From Cyanophora paradoxa (taxonomy: Eukaryota; Glaucocystophyceae; Cyanophorales; Cyanophoraceae), in assembly GCA_004431415.1 (NCBI GenBank), contig QPMI01000010.1, forward strand, positions 248,001 through 312,000: a DNA stretch of 64,000 bases, in the 5' to 3' direction. Every line of letters begins with the position of its first letter. Position 1 is the first letter of the stretch. The notes under the pieces were generated by a model that was not told where the DNA came from, ran no database searches, and saw only the letters and a program-made list of their open reading frames with translations. A program made the translations under genes and the position numbers. This document shows positions 1-12,200 of this stretch, in pieces.

Positions 1-2627
1 AAAGGCGCCGATGATGGCGCCGAGCTTTCCCATGGCCGCTGCGCGTGACACGAGAGATATACCGATCAGCTTGGATATAGATGAGGATGCATGTGCTGAC
101 GGACCGGAGATGCCGTGAGCCGTCGAGCGCCACCGTGACGGGAAGATTTCGGCGGGCACAACAAACGTGGTCTTTGGACAAGTCATGATCAGACGTAAGA
201 CGCAGGGAGGCTGCAGGACGGTGCTCGGGCGCACCGAATTGGGACCCCAGTTCGCGAAGAAGAACGTCAGCGCGTAGAGCTGCGCCCAGATTCAATTAAT
301 ATAAAGCGAACGCGGAGGCTCATAAATATTCGAGTTCAGAGCGAATTAACATACCACAATGAAGCCGCTCGGGTTTCCGCTATACGACTGAGGCAGGCAC
401 GGTTATTTCATGGAACGTTCACGCCGATACAGAATTGAACTCGACTCAGATCGAGCGAATTATTGGCGTACCACATATTGGCGCCAGTCGGCGCACGACT
501 TTACGTTGGCGGCGGTGAAGAGATTGCCGGCCGCGTCCTTGCCCAGCTCGTAGTCCGCCGCCTCGATCTTGGAGAAGAAGTGGTCCATCCTGGCCGGGTT
601 GACGGAGTACTTGCCGGCCGCGTCGACGAGGTAGGCGGCCGACGTGTCGGTCGGGCCGGTCGGGAGGGCGCCGGCGATCTTGGGAATGACGACGGGCAGG
701 CCGGCGGCGAAGCAGGAGCGGGCGACGAGGTCGAAGCGGTCCGTCGGAGTCTCGACGAAGCTGTTGTAGGCGCCGGCGATGACGGCCATGAACAGGGTCA
801 TGAAGAAGAAGCCAAACATCTGCGTCGAGTTTCAGCGAGTTTTAAACGAGAAGAGCACATATCGATCATGAATCGAACAAACCTGGATCCTGCGGAGTAG
901 GGTAGGAGATGAGAATTCGGAATCAGCCGCAGGGCCTAAAATGAGAATGCGCTTTCGCTCACCACCAGCGGCCGATCTTCTCAATGGTGAAGACGGTGAA
1001 CCAGTAGCCGGGGATGGTGGAGCCGAGTGCGATGATCGCCTGCGCGCGCGCGTTGTACCACGACGACTCCAGCGGGGTCCACCACGTCTTGGCGCCGCCA
1101 CCGACCGCCGGATCCGTGCTGCCGGCCGCGGGCGCCGTTAGTGAGGATCGAGAACCTTCAGCAGCGAAGAAAGCTTCAGAGGATCCAAGAGTACCTGTAC
1201 GCGAGGTTCGAGGGCGGCTCGCCCCACGCTGCCTTGTTCCAGTACGGCGGGATGGCGGCCGTGCGGGTCGGGTAGTACATGTCCCATCGCGGGTTCGAGT
1301 ACACGAAGTGGTTCTTTCCGTCCGCCTTGGGATCTTCGGACGGGAAGCCCAAGCCTGGGGTCCCGGAGCTGAACGGGTTTGTGCTGTAGCCCAGCCACAT
1401 CTTGCGCGGTAAAAGTTGATCGATCAGAATCGAATCGAAATCGAAGTGATTAATATGAATGATTAATATATTAGCAAAGCACACCTTCTGCTGGGCCTGG
1501 GCGCCCTGGACGAGGTACTTGGAGGGGACCCAGTCGACGGTGCGGAAGACGTCGGACTGGAAGAGGCCCTGCGAGTAGAAGGCGACGTCGAGGAGGAACC
1601 AGGTCATCGTCGTCCCCACCAGGTGCTTCCAGTGGCCCTGCGAGTCGCGACCGCGACGCGCGCGTGAGCTCCAATTTCGACCATTTCGTACATGTTCGTA
1701 CCTTGATGAAGTGCTTGAAGGTGTCGACCTTGTCCTGCACCGCGACGTTGCGTACGAAGGTCTCCGAGGCGTGCAGGCGGCGGTGCAGCACGTTCTGAGC
1801 TTTGCATGTGAGCGAAGGAGATTAAAGGTCAGCGAGCATGATTTATAAGCGTCGGTTTCACCTCCATGTCCTTCACGGCGGTCGTCGTGTCTTTCTGCGG
1901 AGCGTACGAGGATTACGCATTGTTTACTTTGTATTTTGAAAAAGTCATCGCTTATAAATAATTTGCCATCGATATCGGTATCGGGCAATCGAATTCGGGC
2001 GCACGGCGACAAGCATAGTGAAGCGGGCCGTCTCGGGCATCTTGTTGCGAGAGTACACTGGTTCGCGAATACCATCAATGCCAGCAGGAGAAAGTGGTGG
2101 TCTTAATAAAAGGCTTAAGACTTACGGGTCAACGCAGTAGGCACGCAGGCGAAGGCCAACACTTTTCGGAGGAGGCGTTTTCAAGTCAGCGTTTTAGAAA
2201 CAATTTAATTTCAGTTTGTCATAGATCAAACGTTCAAGCCGACCAATGCGCCACACGAAGTCGGCGTTCTCCGGCGTCTGCGCGCTGCGCATGCGCGGTA
2301 TGCGGTGAGTTCGAGGGCGTTTGCTTTCGCATGAGCCGCCGCTGGTCACGGCACGCACTAGAATCGGATGAAGATGGCGTTCACAATAAGCGCCACGGTC
2401 GCCGCGACGAGGTACCCGACGCCTGCGCGGCGAGTCAACGATCATGATCAGATCAATATAAGACCGGGGGCGCGCGCGCCCTGCATGGCGAAGACGGCCG
2501 CGACGAAGGCGCCGCGGGACGACTTGGAAGAGTACTCGGACATGATGGTCGCGCTGAGCGGATAGTCTCCGCCCACGCCGAAGCCAAGGAAGAAGCGGAA
2601 GACGCAGAGCGAGGCCATGACGGCGTG
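1..2627 (-). CDS. PHT1/PHO84-type proton-phosphate symporter, partial at both ends
   Basis: Plasma-membrane phosphate uptake carrier of the major facilitator superfamily. Fifteen exons can be followed on the minus strand: 2627-2480, 2422-2359, 2284-2244, 2161-2126, 2057-2005, 1894-1862, 1794-1702, 1637-1485, 1400-1195, 1118-963, 889-883, 819-472, 279-235, 171-105 and 38 to beyond 1. They join in frame and give family signatures in order: [100 protein letters not shown] and [10 protein letters not shown]. The C-terminus lies beyond the window. The first roughly 100 residues (early membrane helices) are not found upstream; the reading stops where an AT-rich repeat begins near 2628. Two loops of about 90-100 residues, in exons 8-10 and in exon 12, are much longer than in plant or fungal relatives. 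Family assignment is secure; whether this copy is functional is not known. Confidence 0.9.
883..889 (-). other. Seven-nucleotide micro-exon of the phosphate transporter
   Basis: The exon ending at 963 finishes in phase 2 after IGRW. The next long exon starts in phase 0 at 819 with MFGFFFMT. The seven bases GATCCAG, preceded by CCGCAG and followed by GTTTG, restore the frame and supply W-I-Q, giving [17 protein letters not shown]1 proteins carry IGR-x-x-IQ-x-M-GFF at this point, so the family consensus supports the micro-exon independently. Confidence 0.75.
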
Positions 2628-2790
2628 GCACCAAATTACCGCGTTTTAAAAAACTTGAGGCTTGTATGGGGCGGTAATTGTAGGGGGTACTATATGGGGC
2701 AACATCTCAGGAGAGAATTACCGCGGTACCAAATTACCGCGTTTTAACAAATTCTCAGCGCGGTAATTTGGCACCGCGGTAATTAAGTAG
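2628..2790. repeat. Foldback repeat at the broken 5' end of the phosphate transporter
   Basis: This stretch contains several direct and inverted copies of a word close to GGTACCAAATTACCGCG. The inverted form GCGGTAATTTGG occurs at 2757-2768, and the forward form ACCAAATTACCGCG occurs at both 2630-2643 and 2729-2742. Related words (GCAGTAATTTGGTAGCGCAG) build the two repeats near 44650 and 46035. The left edge abuts the transporter exon directly, with no splice acceptor between. It could be a small non-autonomous transposon; no target-site duplication was recognised. Confidence 0.6.
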
Positions 2791-5270
2791 GCGCGGTATA
2801 ATAGTGCCACACGGTACTACCCTCGGTTGTAGTCTACTATACGTATTCGCGTGCCGGGCCATGCCCAGTGCCCACTGCCCACTGCCCACTGCCGGCAACC
2901 GCGCGCCCCTTCGCATCGGTAAGCGGCGTGACCCTTCCGAACGTCCGACGGACCGGCGAGTCGGCGGCGACGGTCGGCGGTCGCGTCACTAACTTGGCGT
3001 CACAATTTCGGGACTCACAAAATCTCACAATGGCTGTGTCACCGATTTCGAAAAAACGTACAAAATCACGGCGAACACCGTGACGTCGACCGTCGACGTC
3101 CAGAAGCGATAAAACGGTTTTGGTACCACAGTACCAGGGTAAGTCGGCCGCATCTTCGAGATGTGTGGTAAGTCGGCCGCATCTTTGAGACATCTTAGAA
3201 TTAAAGATGCGGCCAACTCATGCACCCGCGTACCCTGGAATCTTCAAAAATAGAATTCACCTAGACATCTATATACATCATACCGCCTACATACGGGGGC
3301 CCCACTAGCTGTAGTCTCTCAAAAAAACAACTATAAATTACTCCGGTGTGAATTAACGGGGTGTCACAGTGTCAAACCTGGCCCAGTGGGCCTACGCCGC
3401 GGGCCTACGGTAGTATTTACCACATCTATCGATCTGAGTGTATATATAAACACTGTAAGAGTCGCATCAACTATATTGTTAAATCGCCGTAGACTCGAGA
3501 TCTAGATTTGATTTTTTTGACAGTGGAATATTTTACTACTTAACGTTAACGCTCGTATACGAATGATCATGAAGGTCGCCGAGTCGTGCAAAGGCGTGCA
3601 CGTGCATGCACACATGCCGCCCGTTAATTAATGACAAAGAGGTGCCTGAGAAAGCTCTACAGACCCAGAGCGACCGCTATCATCGCGAACACCAGGCTGT
3701 GCAGAGCACGCACTCCGTAAATACCTCACTGATCAGGCCTGTTCCCCGCGTGCCGTATACTACTAATTCCGGACGCGACATCAAGCCAAAAATAATAATC
3801 ATGAGCAAATTTGGGGAGCTTGCAATTGCAGATCTAAATCTAGAGGGCCGCTGAGCATGATCATGAGCTGTGTGTTGAATTCGAAGCGAAAAACGATGAC
3901 AAACTAGAATTAAGCCGAAGTTACTGCGGTTCCGTGCGCGTTGCCTGATCATGACACGCTGCCTGCTCATATGCAGAAGTTAGTACAGTGTGCGCGAACA
4001 CTGTGACATGCATAGCAAGAGGGACCGGCGTTAAAATTAAATTTGCCGCGACGGCGACCATATGCTTGATCATGAACCTCGGAATTTGAGGCGATTAAAT
4101 TTCAATCCGAAGCTCACCATTTCGGGAAAAGCAATGTCAGGGGTTGTATGTGAACAGGGGCATCGATGCCGTTCGAAATCATTGTGGAAGGTGGACCACG
4201 CCTGGGTCCAAGCCGGGCATGCGCAGCGCACCCCCTGTACGAACATAAATCTCCACGTGATCATGAGGATGCAGCACACATGATCGTACACGTGTACGTA
4301 TACGTATACGTTTATGGGGTCTTATTCATATATACAATTAAACGCACCGATTCCTTGATCATACTCTCAAGAAGCAGAAGCTTTTCTTTTGTCTGAGCGC
4401 CCATGGAAGTTAACGTTATGATAGCGATCACGGTCAGGTTCGCGAGCGGGCGAGCTCGAGGGGAGCGCGTCGGGCGGACCAGCTCGCGCAAAACTTGGTG
4501 TCGGCCAACGTTGACATAGGTTGTCCGGGCGCCGGCGTCTGTGCTGTCTTTGCAGGTACCGGTGGGACTCACAATTGCAATCGATATCGACGTCGGCGGC
4601 ACTGTGGCCGTTAACGTTGGGACCATATGCATGGCCATGCGTGTACGTATACGTACACGTAATATACGGTATACTCGAACGGAATATGCAGCGAGCTCGA
4701 GCTCGATGATCTTTGCAGGAGCGCGATGCTGCGCAGTCACACACACTGAGTTCTAGCTATAGTCGACGTCTGCCTGATGAGCGGCTATTTCGAACTCGGA
4801 ATCCCGAAGCTCGCTTCGAATTCCGAAGCAGCCGCGGCGTGAATAGCACTGCGGCACTGTATACGTAGACACCGCTTTCCAAGTTTCCGACGACGGACTT
4901 CCTTGATCCCGGCCCGGACCGACGTGCGCCCGGCGCCCGCCGCGCGCGCCGTCCGGCCGGCCGCGGCGCGGCGGCGCGCGGTGGCGCCGGGGCGGCCCGG
5001 CGCGGCGGCGCCGGCGGCCGCGGAGCCCCGGTGCGCCCGCGGCCGGCGCCCCCTGGAGCAGGGAAGCGGCGCGAACTTACTCATATGCATCAGTTACGAA
5101 TTCGAACTTCGAAGTCGTCATCGATCGATTTCGACCATGAATCCGTGATCGACAATCATTGAAAAAATCGAATACTAGTAGTACAGTACTAGTACTTCGC
5201 TCGGGTCGCGATCGACGCGACGTCGACGGCGGCCGCGGGCGGCGACGTCGACGACGTCGACGAGTACTAC
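2791..5270. other. Gene-poor intergenic DNA
   Basis: No family is recognised on either strand. Contents seen: three tandem copies of a CCCACTG unit at 2868-2890; a foldback at 3131-3238; a word shared with position 46789 at 3311-3329; about five copies of TGATCATGA between 3564 and 4267; alternating TACGTATACGTA runs near 4296 and 4646; and a block of nearly pure G+C (4910-5060) made of GCGCC/GGCGC words. Reading frames in the GC block are long only because stop codons are rare there. A weak minus-strand frame around 4400-4740 could be spliced but resembles nothing known. Confidence 0.6.
3131..3238. repeat. Small foldback element
   Basis: Outer arms CCAGGGTA (3134-3141) and TACCCTGG (3231-3238) are inverted. 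Inside them lie two direct copies of GTAAGTCGGCCGCATCTT, beginning near 3139 and 3167. The second pairs with AAAGATGCGGCC at 3203-3214. The RNA or single DNA strand could form a nested hairpin. No coding content is seen. Confidence 0.55.
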
Positions 5271-5650
5271 GGGGCCGTATTTCGCTGTCGGGGATTTGTA
5301 TGGGAGCCGCGCTACGTAAGGACTACGTAGTTAAAACACGATGGTGATGTCACGTTTTGCATGATGTCAGGTTAATTTCGAAGTAATTTCGAGTCTCGAC
5401 GTTACGACGACGTAGCTTACGCGGGCGCTAATTCTTTACGATTAGCGCCCGTCATCGTAAGCTACGTTCTTAGGATTTCTAGTGAAACAGCCTCAATGGG
5501 ATGCCAGTAGCGGACGGGTACGCGAAGTACCAAGACACTACGAGCTCGGAGCAAGCGGCACCGAGGCGGCACTTACATCATCATGGCATCACACTTTTTT
5601 CCCCGCAGTTAATTTTCACTACGTAGTGGGCGACAGCGAAATACGGCCCC
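5271..5650. mobile_element. 380-bp foldback element with 20-bp perfect terminal inverted repeats (MITE-like)
   Basis: The left end (5271-5290, GGGGCCGTATTTCGCTGTCG) is the exact reverse complement of the right end (5631-5650). A second inverted match, ACTACGTAGT followed by four A residues, lies just inside both ends (near 5322 and near 5620). The middle, 5409-5467, is a long hairpin: ACGTAGCTTACG and GGCGCTAAT on one side pair with ATTAGCGCC and CGTAAGCTACGT on the other. It has no open frame. The structure fits a miniature inverted-repeat transposable element. A target-site duplication is not evident. Confidence 0.7.
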
Positions 5651-5973
5651 GGCGGTTCGGCGTATACGTATACGTAGTAGGTGACTGTACATGTAGGTCA
5701 GCGCGCGCGCGCAGCTAGCTGCTGCATGCATGCCAGAGCCGCTGCGTAGCTCCGCTGAGCGCGCGGCTGCTGCATCGATATCAATATTAATCTGGACGCC
5801 AGCACGCGTACTACGGTACGTATATACGAAGCTCGTTGAACGGTTCAGAGCCCCCCCCCCCCAACGCGACGGGGATACACGCAGTTTCGTGCGCATCGCC
5901 AATTGCAAGCACACCGGCTGCAGGCAACGCACATCGGCAGAAGGCGAGCGGTGTGTGGTCTCCGGTTCACTCC

Positions 5974-8624
5974 ATGGCTTCCGGATCCGGCGAGCGCGCG
6001 GCGGCGCCGGCGTACATCGATGGCCAGCAGCAGGCGACGCTCGAGCATCTCAAGCGCCTCGTCTCCTTCAAATCGATCAGCAGCGATGAGAGCTGCCGCA
6101 AGGAGACCCTCGCGTGCGCCCGCGAGGTCATGAAGCTCTGCACGTCTGTCGGTGTGCACGCGGCTCTCTGCACACGACTGCCGCAAGATGCGGCCGCTTA
6201 GCTGCGCGCCGCAGGTCTGGAGAACGCGCGGCTCCTGACGCTGCCGGATGCCCCCACGGCGCTCCCTTGCGTGTACGCCGAGCACCTCCACGCGCCGGGC
6301 AAGCCGACCATCCTACTCTATGCACACTTTGATGTGCAGCCCATCGGCGACGCAACGAAATGCGCGCGTGCCGCCCGGCCCGGCCCGCGCTGCGCGGGGC
6401 CGGGCTCGCCTGACGTCGACGGGGCGCGGCCGCGCAGGGCACACCCCGCCGTTCGAGTGCGTCCTGAAGGAGGTTCCAGCGCAGGGCGGCCTCAGAATGT
6501 ACGCTCGCGGAGCGGCCGGTGCGCTCTGCTCCGCCCGCGCGCCGCGCCCCGCCCCGCGCTCGCCCGCCGCCTCTCACGTGCCTGGACTTCAACTCGACTG
6601 GACTCGAAATAGACGACAAGGCCGGCGTGATGGTGCGTACCCCCCGCCGCCGCTGCCTCAGCTCTTCTCCCCCGCCGCCCCCGCCCGCGCTTAGCTGTGC
6701 GCTTCGTTCGCAGGCCGCCCTTTCGGCCATCGACGCCCTCCTCAAGACGGGTACACTCGCGGTCAACGTGAAGGTGCCCCACTCTCCGCCAGCCGCCCCG
6801 CCGCCCCGAAAAGGCGCCCACGCGGAATCGAACCAGGTGCTCTTCGAGGGGGAGGAGGAGATCGGCAGTATCCACCTCGAGCGCTACCTCGAGGCGTGCG
6901 TAGCCCCCCTGCGAGGCGCATCCTCCGTACCCCCGGGCCCCGGGCCCACGTATCCCCCAGGAACCTCGCCCTCCTCAAGAGCGACGCGATCGTTCTCGCG
7001 GACACGGGCAACTTCGACTGCGGCGTACCCTCCATCACGCGCGCCCGCCCCCGTACCCCGACCCCCGCAGCCGCCGGTCTGAACCCTGGGGGTACCAGGT
7101 ACTCGCTCCGGGGTATCGTTGATTTCGAGGTGGAGGTCCGGGTACTCAAGCAGACGCTCCACTCCGGGCTCTACGGAGGTCCGCGGGTTCAAGAGTCCGG
7201 GGTACGCCGCTTCTGACGGGTAGGGGGGTACGCAGGCCCCGTGATGGACGCGCTGACGGCGCTCTGCCGGATGCTCGCGACGCTCCACGACGAGCACGGG
7301 GCCCCCGCCGTACCCGGCATTCTCGACGGCGTGCGCCCCCCCCACCCGTTCCGAGCCGTTCATGTACCCCATCGCCGATTCCTCCCCCCCTCCCCTAAAA
7401 ACAGGTCCGGAAGCCCCTCCCGAAGGAGGAGGAGAGCCTTCGCGCCCTGCAGGTCCGCGCCGCGCGTACCCCCCTGCGCCCCATCCCCCCCGCAGCCTTG
7501 ACACCGTACCCCCCTTTACAGGCAGCCCTCCCCGACGAGACCTTCCGCGCCCAGGCGGGGGTACGCGCCCCTTTCGCCGGAAAACTGCGTATCCCGCCCT
7601 CAGGGCCGCGCAGATGGTGGACGGCGCAAAGCTGTGCGGTACCCCCGGCGTTTCGGCGCTACGGAAGGTCTGGCAGCTGCCGGCCATAAACGTCATCGGT
7701 ATGGACGCCTGCAGGTCCGCTCCTGCGTACCCCCCCGGGCTCCCGCTCCCCTGGCCCAGCCATCCGATCCGGTCTCAATCCTTGTTCCTGCTAGCATCGC
7801 CGAGTCGTCCAACCGGATCCTGCCTGTCGCCCGTGCCAAGATTTCCATCCGGTACCCCTTCCTTTTCCGCGGACACCCCCCGTCCCCGGTTCGAATCCGC
7901 GCAGGATCGTTCCCGACCAGAACCCCGATCACATCGCCGAGGTAGCCCCCGCGAACAGCACCTGTAACCCCCCGCCGAATCACCTACCCCTCCCCTCCAG
8001 GTCGTCAAGAAGCACCTGAAGGCCGTCGCGCCCCACGGCGTCCAGGTGGCCCTGTACCCGCCCCCCCGCGCGTTCCCTGCCTGCACTGTACCCCGTCCAA
8101 CCCGCTTCCCCCTCGCAGGTTTCGTTCCACGGCGGGGACGGCCTCAAGCCCTGGGTACGCGAAATCGATCGATATCGCGGTCCTCGATCCCTTCCGAGGG
8201 GTACGGGGGCGCCCAGGTCTGCGTCCCGGAGGGTAAGGCCTTCGGAGCGATGGAGGAGGCGATGCGGGCGGGGTACGGGAAGGAGGCCCGCTACTGCGGC
8301 TCCGGCGGCTCCATCGGTACCCCCCTTTCTTCCCCCGCTCCGGCCCGTCCCGTACCCCGACCTCCCGCCGACGCCCTGTACCCCCCCGCAAGGCTTCGTG
8401 GAGCCGTTCGTGAAGGCGTTCGGGGGTATACCCGCGATCCTGGTCGGCATCGAGGACCCCTACACGCAGGTCGGTTACCCCTCCGATCCTCATGATCGTG
8501 TACCCCTCCGTCGACACCGTACCCCCCGCAGGCGCACGGGGAGAACGAGTCGCTTCTCGTACCCGAGCTCTTCCGGACCTCTCGTACCCTGGCCCACTTC
8601 CTCTCGAACCCGGCCTGCGTCTAG
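5974..8624 (+). CDS. M20-family metallopeptidase (CNDP-type dipeptidase-like), about 19 exons
   Basis: A cytosolic-type zinc hydrolase that would cleave dipeptides or related amide bonds. The start ATG at 5974 (MASGSGER) has no signal peptide. Hand splicing gives about 480 residues, the usual M20 dipeptidase size, ending at TAG 8622-8624. Metal-site motifs appear in the expected order: HFDVQP (exon 2), [30 protein letters not shown], then LHSGLYGG and, in the last exon, [16 protein letters not shown] matches the substrate-loop region. Introns are 40-120 bp, C-rich, often starting GTACCC and ending CGCAG. Two introns fit family consensus best if they start GCGCGC: one restores the conserved tryptophan before HTPPFE, the other gives VPSITYSLRG. 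No metal ligand is missing. The exact substrate cannot be told. Confidence 0.9.
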
Positions 8625-9247
8625 GCTGGGCGCCAGCTGCCGCAGTGCAGGCGCGGTTCGGTCCGACGGTCCCGAGGGCCAGCTGCAGGGCGCGGCTTTC
8701 CGAAGTTCGAATTCCGATGCGCGCCCCGCCCCTTCAGGCCTGGGGGGGGCCGGACCTATCCGTCTTTAATGAATACTAGTATTATAGCTAGCTTCGGAAC
8801 TTCAAACCGCACTTGAGAGTCGCTTCGCTCGGGTTGCCGATCCCCACCTTCCGAAGTTCGCCCGCGCACCGGAGCCGAAGCCGCTGCCGGCTGTCAAAGT
8901 TGCTGTTGGCAAACCGCGGCCGGCGCGGGCGCCGGCGCGCCGGCCGGCGCCGCGTGAACCAACCCTGTGGGGGGGTACATGTACGTGGACCAGGTTGTCA
9001 GGCACCGGCCAGCTCGCCATAACAGCACAGCAACAATCAGCACCAGCGCTAGCGACGGGCTGCGACCGGACAAACTCGACTCGCTGGCGACCGCAGCCCG
9101 AAAGGCGCCCCGTCGCATTCGCAGTCGTGCATAACTCATCCGCATGCACGATGAGCAGATGAGCTCTTGATCGGTGAGGAAGACCAGCTGCAACCGGAGG
9201 AAGCCGATCGCGAGCGCGCATTCGAGTTCGCCGCAATTGCAATTGCA
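8625..9247. other. Intergenic region between the M20 and NACHT genes
   Basis: GC-rich DNA with several TTCGAA/GAATTC-type palindromes (8705-8715) and a CCGGCGCGCCGGCCGG block near 8935. It presumably holds the 3' end of the peptidase transcript and the promoter of the next gene. No TATA box or other named site can be supported. Confidence 0.5.
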
Positions 9248-12200
9248 ATGTCGGGACGACCGAGCCAGCGCAAGCCCGGGGAGCCTGTCAAGGTGCTTGC
9301 GCACGTCCCGCGCTCGCTGCAATGCCGCGGCCGGCGCCGTATACGTAGCTAACACTTCCGCGACCCGCGCCCGTCGACGTCGCCGGCGGGCCGGGCACAG
9401 GTTTCTTCGAAACCTCGAGCCCCCGCCCCCGCCCGCGCTGCGGCTGGCGCTGGAGCGGCTCCGAAGCCTGCGCCGAAAGCGACGCCCGCGCCGGCCTCTT
9501 CGAGCGCTGCTCGAAAACCTTCCGCTGCCGACCCTCCGCGCGCGGCGCCAGCACCGGCTGCAGGCCGCATGCCAGCGCCTGCAGCTGCTCCATCGCCTCC
9601 AGCTGCAGCGGCCGCGGCCGCTTCGCACGCGGCGCCAACTGCAATTGCAATCCCCGCGCGTCAGCCGCAGCCGCCTGTGGAGGCCAAGGACTACTCGCTG
9701 CCGCCGTCGCGGGAGGAGGCCGAGGCGGCGCTGCGGGCGGCCCTCGCGGCGGAGCTCGCGGAGGCTCGGCAGCGCGAGGAGCGGGCGGACCCCTTCGCGT
9801 GGCTCGACGTCAGAGTCTTTGTCTCGTCTACCTTTAAGGCACGCGCGCTTTTCTATAAGATTGTCTAAAAATTGAGGCATGTCTATAAGATTGTCTAAGA
9901 TTGTCTAAGATTGTCTATAAGATTGTCTTGTCTCGTCGACCTTCAAGGCGCGCGCGCGCGCGCCGGCCGTATACGCAGCAGCACCGGCGCTCCCGCTGAC
10001 CTTGCGAGTTAACCAGGACATGCACGGCGAGCGCGACTGCCTCAACAAGGCGCGCCGGCGGTCGGTCCGCGCCGGGGCGGAGCCTTCGCTGACCTCGCGC
10101 CCCGGGCCCAGGTCGTCTTCCCTCGCCTCAACCAGGAGGTGGGCAGGGCGCGGCGGACGCGCTTCACCTGCGTCGACCTGCGCTGGGGCCTCACGGTAGA
10201 GGAGACCTCCGCCTACGGCCGCGGCGCCGTCCTCTGCTGCCTCGTCCGCCCCTCCCTTGCGCGCGCCTCCGATAGATACCGTACCCCTGCCCTCGGCTGC
10301 TAAAAATAGCCCGCAGGACGAAATCCGGCGATGCCGCCCCTGGTTCCTGTGCCTGCTGGGCGCCCGCTACGGCTGGGTAGCCCTCCCCCCGCCCCCGCCC
10401 CGCCCCTTCGCCCCCCCCCCCCCCCCCCCCCGCTTCCTTCGAGTCCTCTCCCACCACCCGCCGAAGCCCGCCCGCAGGTTCCCGAGCGGACTTACCTGCC
10501 GGGCTTTATGAGCGACGACGATCTCGAGCGGTCCGCTACCCCCCCCCCCCCCCCCCCCCCCTCCCGCCTCTCTCGCTTGGTTCCTTGCATGCGAAGCTGA
10601 TCATGAGCACCTGACAGCTACGCGTGGCTGCGGAAGTGGCCGCTGGGGGACAGCGTGACCGAGCTCGAGGTGTGGGCGGGGCTCCTCGGCGCACCCGTCG
10701 GGGGCGGACCCGCCCCACGTGCCTTTGCCTTCCTTCGGGACCCCTCCTTCGCCTCGAAGGTGCCGAATTCCGCTCGAATTTCGCTCGAATTCTGCCCGCC
10801 CCTGAGCTCCGGCCGCGGCGCGCGCACTGCGGCAGATCGTCGACGAGGCGGGCAAGGCGGTCTTTGCTGCCGACCGCCCCGAGCGGCAGGACGCACTGCG
10901 GGCTCGCGTCTCGTCCCACCCGCTCTGCAAGGCACGTCGCGCTCTTCGGTTTGCTGCGCGGTCTGTTCTTACCCCTGACCGCGCCGCAGGCGGCGACGTA
11001 CCGGTGCGGGTACGCGCCGGGCGGGGCGCACGGGCCCCCGGCGGCGTCGGGGCTCGAGGACTTCGGCGCAGCGGTCTTTGAGGCCCTGCGCGCCGCCGCC
11101 GAAGCCGCCCGCCCCGTACGGCCCTCCTTCGTCTCCTGCTGGCGTTCTCTGCGGCTCATGATCACCGCCCTGCAGCTGGGCTCGGGAAACGCGGGGGGCG
11201 ACCCCTTCTCAGGGGAGCGGGAGGCTCAGCGGCTGCTGGTCGAGCGCCTCGCGGGCCGCTGCGTGGGGCGGGAGGCCCTCGCCGCAGCCATCGCCGACTT
11301 CGCGTGCGGCCGGCCCGCGAAGGGCGACCTCATCAAGCCACCGCCGGCCCCTGCCAAGCCGGCCGCGGCCGCCGCCGGCGCGAAGAAGAAGGGCGGGGCG
11401 GCCGCCCCGCCGGCCCCAGCCACGTCCAACGTCCTCGTCGTGACCGGCCGTGCGCCCCGCCTCCTCTCCTTCGCCTCAGCCTCAGCCTTCGCCTTCGCCG
11501 CCCCCGGCCCCGAGCGAGCCGCGCAGGGCCGGGGAGCGGGAAGACGTCAGTCATGGCGCAGGCGGCCCTGCGCGCCGCGGCCGAGCGGAAGAACGTCGTC
11601 GTGCACTTCGTGGCGGGCACGGAGCACCCCTCGGGCTGGCGCTCCATCGAGCGGCGCCTGCGGGCCGAGGTCAAGGCGGCGGGGGCGCAGGACCTGCAGC
11701 GGAAGCAGGACGAGATCGAGGACCCGCCCATCGCCAAGCTCGCGGCGACCGTCCCTGGCGGCATCGCCGTCATCATCGACGGTGCGCTCGAACCGTCCCG
11801 CGGGCGTTGTTGAATTCGAAGGGGCTCTGGCCGAGGCCCCGCTGCAGCGGTGAACCAGATCAAAGGGGGCGGGTACGAGTCGGCCCTGGGAGTGTTCAAG
11901 GGGGATTGCCGCCTCGTCCTCTCGACCGTCGAGGGCAGCGGCGAGAAGCTCGCGCGCGCTTTCGGCGCCCACAGGCTGCCGGCGCGCCCGGCCCTGGCTC
12001 CGGACTAGTACTACTCCTGTCCGCGTCTCGTGATCCCGGCTCCGGCTCTGGCAGGTCCCGGGGCTGGATGCGACGCTCGCAGGGGAGATCGTGCGGCGGT
12101 CGCTGGCGGACGGCGGCAAGCGCCTGACGGAGGGCCAGGCCGCCGCCCTCCTCAAGAAGCAGGACGCGACCGCGCCCCTGTACCTCCGCCTCGCCGTCGA

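Noticed and set aside
463-900. Plus-strand open frame of 145 codons
   Set aside because: It overlaps the transporter exon on the other strand, is rich in Gly/Arg/Val from high GC content and matches nothing.
4900-5150. Long Ala/Pro/Arg-rich frames on both strands
   Set aside because: The DNA is almost pure G+C, so stop codons are rare in all frames; no motif or splice context supports coding.
7880-7903. GGTTCGAATCC, a tRNA T-loop-like word (also on the minus strand near 17150 and 6825)
   Set aside because: No acceptor stem, D-arm or anticodon stem can be drawn around it. It lies in introns whose flanking exons splice cleanly.
11450-11532. A GC donor before the NACHT P-loop exon
   Set aside because: It would give TGPGSGKT, one residue short of Walker A spacing. 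The GT donor three bases later gives GRPGSGKTS, the correct motif.
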